From the NCBI GenBank assembly GCA_022661535.1, contig JAKULF010000004.1:1240001-1304000 (forward strand): 64,000 bases of DNA, given 5' to 3'. This stretch comes from Eutypa lata (Eukaryota > Ascomycota > Sordariomycetes > Xylariales > Diatrypaceae). How positions within the stretch are numbered: the stretch's first letter is position 1; the number at the start of each line of letters is the position of its first letter. Shown piece after piece: positions 37,861 through 47,591 of this stretch. Position numbers and translations under genes: made by a program. The notes beneath the pieces were generated by a model. That model was not told the origin of the DNA. It saw nothing but the letters and a program-made list of their open reading frames with translations, and did not search any database.

Positions 37861-38234
37861 TGGTTATTATATTAAAAATATACTTATTTAATAAGGTCAC
37901 CTGAACTTGAGGAGCAATCACGTGGTGGTGCCCCTTTTGGGGTTGTTGGTCTGTCATACGAAGTAAAGACTACCGTTTCCGGATCCTAAAACATTCAGTC
38001 CTGGGGCCTTATGTGTCACGTAGGCATCATTTATACTTATGCAATGTCTCTAGTGACGTCACTAGATTCTATCGCCGTCTGCCTATAGCTCCCAACCACA
38101 TGTATGCGCCTAGCTGACAACCTTAGGGTCTAGATTAATTACTCTGATGAGATATATTTCTTCCTTAATTTATCAATCTTTTATATGCATTAGCAGATAG
38201 GTCTACTAATAGGCTTCTCGCCCTCTTCCGACTG
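37861..38234. other. Right flank of AT-rich block; no gene seen
   Basis: GC content returns to normal within about 60 bp. No coding frame or RNA gene recognised. Confidence 0.45.
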
Positions 38235-38444
38235 CTACCCTTGCTCACATATGGCGCTCGTAAAAACATGCAGGACTACGCCCCTGACTTTTCCCAAGAC
38301 GAATTTCCATCCTTCCAACTTCCTCCCAAACACAACATCAGGCTGAGAGACAGCGGGCGGCGTGTTAGTAAATAGCCCGACGACCTTCCCTGGTTTAACG
38401 GACCAGCTGGCAGTAATGGGGTCTCGAAAGTCAAGGAACTTCCG
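38235..38444 (-). pseudogene. Degraded coding-like fragment of unknown family
   Basis: On the minus strand a frame is open from just after a TAG (38447-38445) to the stop at 38235. It reads as a plausible C-terminal domain: R-D-P-I-T-A-S-W-S-V-K-P-G-K, then N-T-P-P-A-V-S-Q-P-D-V-V-F-G, then W-K-F-V-L-G-K-V-R-G-V-V-L. No start codon or upstream exon can be joined. Family not recognised. Confidence 0.35.
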
Positions 38445-38591
38445 CTATGGTCATAAACCTGGCGATGGTGTGTCAGGTAGCTGTGGAATAAACGCAGGGT
38501 ATCCCAAACAATATTGATATGCACGAATGTATGATGAAGCCTCTAGATTCTGTATCTAGTTATAAGAAAGCGAAGTGTTTGATATATAGAG

Positions 38592-38822
38592 TTATAGCAT
38601 AAGCTTGGGGAAAAGCATAAGCTCCGGCACGAGCTGCCGACTCATATCATCTGCCCCCTTGAAAAATAAACAGCGTTCGTCCTCGAGCCCTTGCCCCAAT
38701 TCCCGAATGATCCTCCAGACCTCCGTTGCAGAATTAGTGGATGATTCTAATAAGAAGAATCCCCTCTCTGTAGACGAGTTGAAGATAAAAAGGGAAGGGG
38801 CGGCCTTGTCGCCTAGACCCAT
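38592..38822 (-). pseudogene. Open frame of 76 codons, probable gene fragment
   Basis: ATG at 38822 to stop at 38592. The middle reads like real protein (S-L-F-I-F-N-S-S-T-E-R-G-F, then A-T-E-V-W-R-I-I-R-E-L-G), but no recognised domain is present. It may belong with the scrap at 38235-38444 as parts of one decayed gene; I found no splice pair joining them. Confidence 0.3.
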
Positions 38823-39011
38823 ACCAGATCTGAATAAACAACCTGTTATTGCCTCCTAACATGACGAGACTCGCGATTTTGCCGATTGGAAAATTGTGGA
38901 TGTAATTTCCAACTCAAACTTCGAGTTTCGGCTACCAAAACTACCGCGATGGGCCCTCAAAGAGAGGCGGTTCATGCTCCAGCGGCGGCCTTTATTCTCG
39001 CCATTATCCGC

Positions 39012-39221
39012 CTAGCCTTTGGTGGGCTTGTTAATAATTTCGTCAGCGACTTGGTCTAAGGCTCTTTGGATATCTTCGTCCACCCGGATCTTGGCGTTCT
39101 GACCGTTTTGGATCTCCAGAGGAGCATCATTAATTATGGTATCGTATGGCGATATCGACGACCTGGATTCTCCGCTCCGAAAGACCACCGGTTTGCGGGT
39201 TATAAGCCTTAAACATCGCAA
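39012..39221 (-). pseudogene. Open frame fragment, unrecognised
   Basis: A 69-codon frame ending with an acidic, helix-like tail (I-R-V-D-E-D-I-Q-R-A-L-D-Q-V-A-D-E-I-I) before a TAG. The same frame stays open for about 50 codons beyond the TAG, so that stop may be a recent mutation. It lies downstream of copy B and is not similar to it. Confidence 0.25.
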
Positions 39222-39598
39222 GCTAGGTGCCGCTCCTCAAGAATGTAGCCTACCAAATTTCACTAATAAACTTAAGGTCGCGGTCGCTGATAACCTTGCA
39301 TAGGAGACCCCACTCGAACAGTTGGGGAGCCCTAAGAATAAGCTCAGCCCAGTTCTCTGCAATATATGTAATAGTGATGGGAAGAAAAATGGGATAGGGT
39401 CTAGATGGTTGTTGTATTACATATCTTTCATGCTAGCTAGAAAAGGCAATGGAATGGGCTACCGCCCTACTTATGCGTTTGCCTCCGCCACAGCTACCAC
39501 TCGGCATCTTGCCCAAATTAACCGAGAATCCGAGCATCCCAGTTCACGTTCAATGACTCAGTTGTGATACGGTGAATAGTCTATATAGTGCCACCATA
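39222..39598. other. 3' flank of copy B; no gene seen
   Basis: Mixed sequence with an unsupported 81-codon plus-strand frame at 39322. Nothing else recognised. Confidence 0.4.
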
Positions 39599-40995
39599 TT
39601 AGTTTCCGTTGGGCATCGCAAATGACTCTTCATGCTGGCCGATGCCCCAAAAGTCCACCTCATCGTTTTCACCCCTAAAATCTTGTCCGAGGTTGAAGCC
39701 TCCATCATATTCACCAATAGGGTTGTAAATAACCTCGCCGTTATTCTCGAAGATATCCATGCCTTTGTTCTCAAAGACAGCCGCGGCATTGTCCTCCAAG
39801 ATAGCCTTGCTGTTATGGTCCTTATCGTGGCTTGTTGTAACCGGAGCCACTTCTGAGGCAAGGCTGAGGGTGGCGGCAGGACCGGCAGCGGGAATGTCCT
39901 TCTTGCCGCCATTTCGACGGTGAATCTGGTCGGGACGCCGACGCTGGAACCCGTAGGTTGGGTGTTCCTCGTGAAACTTTCGGTCTTCCTCGGCTGCCCG
40001 GCGAATCCATATAGCCCGTTCGTGGGCAGGGAGACAGCGCCATCTTCTCCCAATTACCTTAGCTATAGCGAGAGAAAGAAAATAGATAATAAAAGTTAGC
40101 GTTGCTGGTTATATATTGAGAGGTAAATACAATGGAAAAAGGTAAGAAAAGATTAAGAAATTAGTGATAGGATAGCGATCTATGTTAAGTAGGTAGGAAT
40201 ATATGGCACTCACAGCGCTCCTTGAATGGCATCTCGGCATCAATCATCGGTTGTTCGATAGACATTCTGAATAGGATAAAGCTATTCAGAGGGCGTGCGT
40301 GGGATGCCCGATGCTGGTGCCCTTGACCTCCTCTTCTTGGTTGAAGTAGTACCTGTTGTCTTTTCTTTGGACTTACCGCCAGTGGGATCCTAACCCACAG
40401 CGGTGACGTCGTTATTGTTGCCGTTGATAGTAGAAGCACCATTGTCACGTTTGGCATGTTTATTCTCAGGGGTCATAACTGCAGGCTCATGGTAAAGAGC
40501 CGCATGTAAGACAATGCCGACTTTGTCGAAGTCGGCAATAGTACCTAGGTAAACTCGGTCTTGAAAGCTTGGATTGGTAGCAAAAGTTGCAATGCCTTGC
40601 TGGGCTTGGCTAGAATTTAGTTGTTAGTTAATACAACATATTTCTTTTATGTAATGGATGTGCTGGAGAGGGTTGGAAAACTTTGTCAACTCTGTATTGA
40701 TTGCTCATCACTGGTGACATTATAGTAAATAAGGTGTTACGAAGGGTGAAGTAATATATATGTACAAATAAGAGGACTTGGAAAGATGCTGAGAGAAAAT
40801 TAAATAAATCTAAAATATTTACCTCATGAAGCTACAGATTCTAGCCTTTTCATCTAGACTCCAATTGTTATACCAGATACTGGGGATTACAACGATTTTA
40901 TTAAACATGCTGAGCTGGATTTTCAGCATGTTCCACGCGTCGACCATACGGTCCATACCCCAAGGGTCCGTTACCCCTTGGTTAATGGCGTTCAT
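39599..40995 (-). pseudogene. MAT1-2-1: MAT1-2-1-type HMG-box gene, copy B (frameshift and premature stop)
   Basis: Three exons on the minus strand: 40995-40823 (173 nt, exactly as in copy C), 40609-40214 and 40062-39599; introns 213 and 151 nt. Exon 1 encodes the N-terminal domain with an I-Q-L-x(8)-V-V-I-P core. Exon 2 has R-V-Y-L-G-T-I-A-D-F-D-K-V-G-I and a Lys-rich linker. The HMG box (I-P-R ... L-N-S-F-I-L-F-R-M ...) is split by an intron inside a Ser codon, the conserved MATA_HMG position, and continues S-K-V-I-G-R-R-W ... E-R-A-I-W-I-R-R-A-A-E-E-D-R-K-F-H-E-E-H-P-T-Y-G-F-Q-R-R-R. A 143-residue acidic tail follows. Defects: a TAG at 40392-40390 in the linker and a 4-bp tandem duplication (ACGC) near 40290-40300 that shifts frame inside the HMG box. 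MAT1-2-1 is a nuclear sex-determining transcription factor. Divergent to copy C. Confidence 0.75.
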
Positions 40996-42792
40996 GTTGA
41001 CCTAGGAGTCAATCGTTGTGTCTAATTGACGAATCCGTAGGTAAAACGAATGAGGATACGGGTAGTGGATGGACGATGTGAGTAGAGGATGATACAAGTA
41101 GGAGAATTGATTGAGGCAGATAGAATAGATTGGTATTATAATGAAGGTGAAGATAGGATGAAGAGTAATAAAAGGTAAAAAGAAGTGAGAAGGGTTTGGT
41201 TGGACCTAAGCAGGAAGTCATACGCAAGGAAAAGAAAGTGGGAAATTAATATTGTGCTTGGTGGGTGGAATGTCGTTGCCTGCGTAAAGTTTTACGGTGG
41301 GGGACAAGGAATCACTACAGTGGAAGAAATGTAGCTGGAAAATGAAGGTGTCGATGGCCTTGATAGGTGCCCTGTATGTTGACCTCCTGGTATGAATGGC
41401 AGGGTCATCACGATACATACAGGGCACGTACCGCCAACGACACCTAGGCTTCGATTACCTGACCAATTACTGATCTGATTTAAGGCTAATCTGCTTTTGG
41501 CTTTGATATGACATGTATTTTATAGGTAATAATCTGTTGTGATGCAGTACACAACAGCTCCAATTTAGCTGATTTAGGTCTCTAGATCAACCTGTTTATA
41601 AGCATATTGTTATTACCCCTGGATTTTATGTAATAAAGATACACGTGTTCTTGATTAGATAATTAGTTCTTATGGCACGTATTTGAATCACAAAGTATTT
41701 GATAGGCATTGATTGGGAACTTTAGCCTTATTTACTAGTATTTCATATATTGATATTGCTACATTGGCAACCTACGATAGATACGCTCCCAGATCTGAAG
41801 AAATAGGAATGTTCTTTACTTCTCTATATCTATTCTTCTCTACCTACTAGTAGTGGGTAATCTCAGCACAACTGATACTGTAATTTGTATATGGCGTTAT
41901 AGGACGTGTTCTTTAGTAGTCAACTCATTTTCTTCCTCTTCTTGTCTAGTGAGGCACAACAAGCAATCTGAACGTAAATACCTTTTAGAGAATTAATACA
42001 ACATGAGTCATGCAATCGATTGTAGAGTAGAAGCGGCACAAACGCAGAAACACATTATGGTAATTAGAGGTCCGGCCATACCCCCAGAAGAAATCAAGCA
42101 ACGAAGAGGTGAAAGGAGAGCAAACGCGGTAACGAATATGAAGGACTATTTAAGCACCCAAGGATAAAATGGAACTTCACTTGTGGTGTATGTATAAACT
42201 TGACACGCATAGGTGGTCAATGGCTTTGGGAGTGACCTAATCATCTATAAAATGCCACCGGCAGAACAGGTTTTATAGCATGTGATAACCTGCATAACAC
42301 TAGCATACGCATCATCTGCGTACAAATTTTCTATTTTCCCTCAGGTATCAGTTTTATTCCTTGATCTAATTCCACTAAAGTCTTCTGCCTATGCCGGTTT
42401 AGGAGATAATGTTGACCATAACCGCCGACGATGTTATCAAATGTACTAACCATACCCTTCTGCCGTTGCGAAGGGTAATAATAAATGGCTTACCGGTTTT
42501 GGGAAATACAATAGGCTTATCATTGATTCTAGCTTTTGCTAATCATGTAGCTAGAGTGCTGGTTTCTAAGGATTCCTTGACCTGCACTTTTCTATTTCTA
42601 CTACTACTGCCACCACCTTTCCATCCCACCACCAACATTACCTATTCATACTTTCATCCATTCATCAACAAGACTTTCATCCATCAATATTCCATCTATT
42701 GATACTTCAGCCATCAATACTTTCATCTCTACGAATTGATTATACTTCGTTCTATTGATCAGCATTCATCAATCATCACGCCAACTGCTAAC
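40996..42792. other. 1.8-kb divergent intergenic region between copies B and C
   Basis: Shared upstream region of two head-to-head MAT1-2-1-type copies. Mid-to-low GC. Short frames at 41009-41427 (-) and 42409-42702 (+) have no motif. Pyrimidine-rich CCATCA/CTTTCATCCATC sequence directly precedes the copy C start, as in a fungal core promoter or 5' UTR. Confidence 0.45.
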
Positions 42793-44220
42793 ATGGACAA
42801 CGTACGAGGTATCGACCATGACGCCGAAGCTCTTAGGCACATGGCTGAAACCTGGAGTGTACTTCAGACCCAAATTAGCAACTCTAACCGCATCATTTCC
42901 ATCCCCAATGGTTGGTTTGAGAGTTGGACGCAATTTGGTAAAAAATTCATTCGGCGTTGCATGAAGTAAGATATTCATGTTTCCTTGAGCTTAACTACCC
43001 ATCCTGTGCTTTTACTAGTGGTCTTTTTTCGTGTGGTTCACCCTTCTCCTGCCCTTATTCAAAGTCAAATATGTCCCTGTCATCATGATATCCCGAAACA
43101 AACCCTACCAAGACTTCACTCATCAAATTCAGATTTCCATATCAAATGTGTGGGTCCTCTAATTCTTGTAGCGTTCTAAAGCTAATATCAAACTTTATCG
43201 TCCCTAAATTACCTCTCTTCTATATATAAATAATTGCCTAGTTACTAACCAAAACCTTTAGCACCGCTATTCGCAGTGACAACAATGTCATCTATGCTAT
43301 TGACGCCTTATTCAGAGACCGCATCTACCTAGGTGCGCTCGAAGACTTCAACCGTATCGGAGTCACATTATTGCCTCTCCTGGATCAATGGACCTTTGCC
43401 ATTGCTCCTCAGAACGGTCGCATGGTTTCCGACAACGGTCATCCTAATCCAACTCATGCGAATGATCCTCTTCTACCGGTAGGAGTAGATAGCCCGGCTC
43501 ATGCTATTGCACCAGAGAACAACTACAACGCCATCTCTTTCGCAGCCCAGGAGGACGCTCCTCTTCTATCAGCAGGGACAAACAACCCAGCCCACAGTCT
43601 CGTACAAGGTCACGACAACGATGCCGCTACCGCTACCCAGGATTAGGTATCCGACGGTCGCGGTAACGCATTGGATGGTTCTCGCAGGAAGAGCCGAGCC
43701 AAGAAGCCAGCAAATGGCATTCCCCGTCCTCGCAATTCCTTCATAATCTACCGAGAACACGTGAAGCCGGATATCAAGGCGAGAAACCCGAAGATTTCGT
43801 TTATAGAGCTTTGTAAGTTTACTATTACACCATATAAAAATCATCTACCTACATGGGACTATCTAATGTCAAATTCCATTTTCTGTTGTCTCGTACCTTA
43901 CCTCTTTACCTCCTTACCCTATTTCCTCACCTCGTTCTTTTCCTCACTGTAACCTAAGGTATATTCGAGACTACCGCTAACTTTATCATTTAATCTTTCT
44001 CCTGATTATAGCTCGAGAGGCTGGAAGAATGTGGGCATTAGAGAGTCAACATGTGGTGGATGAATTTCGCGGCCGCGCGGCAGAAGAGAAGCGCCTGTTT
44101 CGCTTAGCTCATCCCAACTACATTTATCAGCCGAGGAAATCTAACCAGATCAAGCGGAGAGATACTGCCGCAAAGAAGGCGGCCGCTGCGAAGAATCGCC
44201 ACGGTAACATCGGAGAATGA
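42793..44220 (+). CDS. MAT1-2-1: MAT1-2-1-type HMG-box transcription factor, copy C (most complete; in-frame TAG in linker)
   Basis: Three exons: 42793-42965, 43262-43812 and 44012-44220, sum 933 nt (310 codons plus stop). Exon 1 carries the N-terminal domain with W-S-V-L-Q-T-Q-I ... I-I-S-I-P, laid out as in Neurospora mat a-1. Exon 2 carries D-R-I-Y-L-G-A-L-E-D-F-N-R-I-G-V-T-L-L and a Pro/Ala/Asn-rich linker, then the basic start of the HMG box (R-R-K-S-R-A-K-K ... I-P-R-P-R-N-S-F-I-I-Y-R-E-H). The last intron (199 nt) splits a Ser codon (T|CT) inside the box, the conserved MATA_HMG site, and exon 3 completes it with G-R-M-W-A-L ... E-E-K-R-L-F-R-L-A-H-P-N-Y-I-Y-Q-P-R-K. A single TAG at 43647-43649 interrupts an otherwise continuous frame; it could be removed by a 45-nt in-frame intron (43605-43649), read through, or be a true lesion. 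Role by homology: mating-type control. Confidence 0.72.
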
Positions 44221-45403
44221 ACCCAGATTAGGGGTATATCAGAGGTGGTGGTCGCGAAAAGAAATCCGGCTACCAAAAATGCAGATTCAGCACTGTTTGT
44301 GCTTATGGGATTTCCTATGTATCACAGATTGCCCTAGCGGGCATAGCTTTCTAGTCTTTCGTAGTGTGGGCTATGTATAATTAAAGTCCTCTCTTTTCCT
44401 TAAGCTGCTGCCATGAAGCTGCTGAGTGTTCAGAGCCTCTAGGATATTATAAATCTTCCTCCTACTGCACATTCCCAGCCCTTCAACTTACCCACCGTCC
44501 ACCGCGGGGTGGTTTACCTTGGCTCAGGAAATCAGCAGATTATAGCGTAGACCAATTCATGCAAAATAGATGACTCTGAAATAGTCAGCTTACCAATTTT
44601 AAGTAGATATTCTAAAACGCATATCCAGAAAATATTTAGACGCCTTGTGCATTGAACAAGATTAAACATAGGAACACCTTGAAAAGGGTACCCGTAGCAA
44701 CAGGTTCCTGGCAATAAGATTAAGCTTCATATATGCCCAGTATTATAATAGGCTACTAGTACCTTTATAGTACCTTTATAAGAGGTGGGAGACGAAGGAT
44801 AATTCTTCTGTACATCCTGTAGGTTGTTTTATTTTTGTGCCTACTACCCGATCTTATATTATTTATTTGCATTTGCTACAATAATTTATTTCCCTCCATT
44901 GTCGAAACTTTTTATTTAGATAATCCCTCTGGTAACTAACGGTAAATTCATGTAAAATGCTCCAGTAGACTAATTTCCCCGTGGCTATGGATATTCGTGA
45001 TAGCCTCACATACCCTAGTACTACGGTTGCCACCACTACCATTGCCACCGTTGGCAACAGCATTGACATGAACGATGGAATATGATGGGTGCCTTGTTTC
45101 CTACAGGGTTTGCGAACTTGGTAATACCCATAGTAGCAATATCAAGTTCACTTATGCCGTTAACCTGCCGAACGTTCAGTTCTAAAAGCCCTACACCACT
45201 ACACGCCTTAACTAAGCATACATATCCATTCTACAACACTGTACACATCCCAAATCTGTATCCCTCTTCATCCTCATTCACCTTCATCAGAACCCCATTC
45301 AGTCAATATTTACCCTCTTTACTTATCATTGATCTATCTACAGCAACTATCTATCTTTCAGATTAATTAGAATTAATCAATTTGTACCACTGCCACCGTC
45401 GTC
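44221..45403. other. Intergenic between copies C and D
   Basis: About 1.2 kb, mid-to-low GC; unsupported short frames at 44532 (-), 44863 (-) and 45082 (+). Presumed 3' flank of copy C and promoter of copy D. Confidence 0.45.
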
Positions 45404-45540
45404 ATGGATTCAGCATTCGTTCCCGACCCCTCAGTTGAGGAAGCCATCCAAACCATGAAAGGGATCTGGGATATTCTCAAAGCCCAGATCAACGAGTTTA
45501 AGAGAATTGCCGCAATTCCTCATAGGTGGTTCGAGACATA

Positions 45541-45646
45541 AGGCAAACCCCCCCCTCACGGACCACCCCCCTCACGGCCCACTTACACAAATATGTTTAA
45601 AAATAAATAACAAATCGAATAAAATCCCTAAAAATAAGCGGTTTAA
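45541..45646 (+). repeat. Left terminal inverted repeat
   Basis: Pairs with 46921-47025. The first 45 bp are nearly perfect and C-rich, with an internal direct repeat CCCCCCTCACGG; the rest is AT-rich with transition differences (e.g. ACACAAATATG versus ATACAAATATA). Confidence 0.85.
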
Positions 45647-46920
45647 AGATTTAAATAACTTAATAAATCTTGTATATAGAAATGATTTGATAAGAAATTT
45701 AATTTTTAAAGTTAAATTTATATTAATATTTATATAAAATATATATTATAATATATATTATATTATAATTAATTAAATAAATTATATTATTTATATTTTA
45801 TTAAATATATTAATTATATTATGGAGTAAAGACGTTATATACGTATTATAATTATAAATGTACGTATAATAAAAAATTAAAATTAAAACTTTACGTTTTT
45901 ATATATATAAATTAATAAACTTTAAAAGTAAATTAAATATTAAAATTAAATTATAAGGTATAATATTATTATAACTTTAAGTTTATGTTAATTAAACATT
46001 TATAAATAAAATGTAATATAATATATAATGATAATTATTTTATTTTATTATTAAAATTAATTTTTAAATTATATTATATATATTTCTTAAATATGTTTCG
46101 TTTATATTAAATATTTAAAATATATTATAATACGTATAATATGAAATAAAAATTATATTAATTATAAATATAATATTATAATAATAACATAAAAAAGCTT
46201 ATATTTTTAACATTTTTATTTAATTAATTATATTAAAAAACGTTAAAGGAATTTCGAAAAAATAAGTGCATTTTTAAAAGTGGATAAATATCCATTTAAT
46301 ATATATTAAACATTTTAACATTTTAAATCGTAATTAATTAAATAAAATATATATAAATATATTTCCTTTTTAAATATAAACTGTAATATTAATATTAAAA
46401 TATAAAAATAATAAATAATATATTATTATAAAGCTTTATATATTTAACGTTATTTTAAAAGTTTAACTTTTTATTAATATATTATATATAATATTTATTT
46501 AAACGTTAAAAATTAATATAATTAATTAAAGTTTAAAAGAAATTTACTTTAATTACAAAAGTGATTTAATCTTATAATGCATTTACCCGTATATTTATAT
46601 GTAATTTTCTTAATTTGTTATTAAAGTTTAAAATTTAAGTTAAAATATTTTAAAAATTAAAAATTAAAAATTATTTTTTATAATTTTTAATTATTTTTAA
46701 TTAATTATTTTAATATTCGTTATATTATTATATAACGGTATAAAACGTAAAATCAACATATTATATTTAAAACGTATTTTATTTAATTAAATATATAATA
46801 TAATATTTATTTATATATTTTATATATATATATATATATAAATATCTTTTTTATTAATTAAAAAAGTATTTTTTTAAAAAAGTTTTTTCGTTAATGGATA
46901 TAATAATAAACTTAATACCG

Positions 46921-47025
46921 TTAACCGTTTATTTTTCTGAATTTTATTCGATTTGTTATTTATTTTTAAATATATTTGTATAAGTGGGCTGTGAGGGGGG
47001 TGGTCCGTGAGGGGGGGGTTTGCCT
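46921..47025 (-). repeat. Right terminal inverted repeat
   Basis: Reverse complement of the left repeat; ends ...GGGGTTTGCCT followed by the TA duplication. Confidence 0.85.
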
Positions 47026-47591
47026 TAGACACAATTCGATGAGGAAATCATCTGGACCCTCATGGGGTAAGATATTCAGATTCCCTTTACCTTTTCCTCA
47101 TTTCAATGCCCGGTTTACTTCTATTCAACAGAATTTATCACATGTATTACAAACGACACCCTTCTAGCATCTGTTTCTTTTCCCTCTGATGAGTATCAAA
47201 TCAAACTGTATTACTACGATAGCCCAAACTAAACCCTCCCTGAGTATCCCATACCATATAACTATCCTCAGACTTGATCAACCAATGGACATCTTTCCAA
47301 CTTTACCAGGTCAACTATGTTTTATATAGACAGGGTTTATCTTGGAGCAGAAGACGACTTAAAGAGTGTCGGCTTTATGATTTCCCAATACAACACGGTC
47401 GTTGATGACAATACCATCGCCAGTGTCTTCGCAGCCAGCAAGGTCGCGCCACTAACGATTGCTTCCCAGGGCTAGGTGCCTGATGGAAACAATCTGCTAG
47501 ATAACTTGTAGTGAACGGCCAGCTAACCCCTTGTCATATAGTTAGGGCCCATTCATCCTCCCCCGCGAGCTCAAAGGTAAAGGGTAACCTC

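Larger units (their letters stand above)
45541..47025. mobile_element. 1485-bp TA-flanked terminal-inverted-repeat element (Tc1/mariner-pogo type size), RIP-eroded
   Basis: Begins AGGCAAACCCCCCCCTCACG and ends with its reverse complement; the inverted repeats extend about 105 bp on each side with a handful of transition differences. The element is flanked by TA on both sides (45539-45540 and 47026-47027), the target duplication of Tc1/mariner and pogo/Fot1 transposons. The outer ~45 bp are C/G-rich while the interior is extremely AT-rich and encodes nothing, so either the transposase was destroyed by RIP or the element is non-autonomous. It sits inside exon 1 of copy D. Confidence 0.85.
45404..47591 (+). 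pseudogene. MAT1-2-1-type copy D, split by an inverted-repeat element
   Basis: Exon 1 starts at ATG 45404 and encodes W-D-I-L-K-A-Q-I ... I-A-A-I-P-H-R-W-F-E-T, aligned to copy C. It is cut at 45540 by a 1485-bp element and resumes at 47028 (T-Q-F-D-E-E-I-I-W-T-L-M), ending at the same exon-intron junction (ATG GG|GTAAGATATTCA) as copy C; without the element exon 1 is 176 nt, one codon longer than C. The codon at the insertion site is TAG where copy C has TGG. Exon 2 starts at 47310 and reads R-V-Y-L-G-A-E-D-D-L-K-S-V-G-F, ending at TAG 47473-47475, the same position as the TAG of copy C. The linker soon hits further stops; only a faint HMG remnant (F-I-L-P-R-E-L-K at 47552-47575) is visible. 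Clearly non-functional. Confidence 0.72.
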
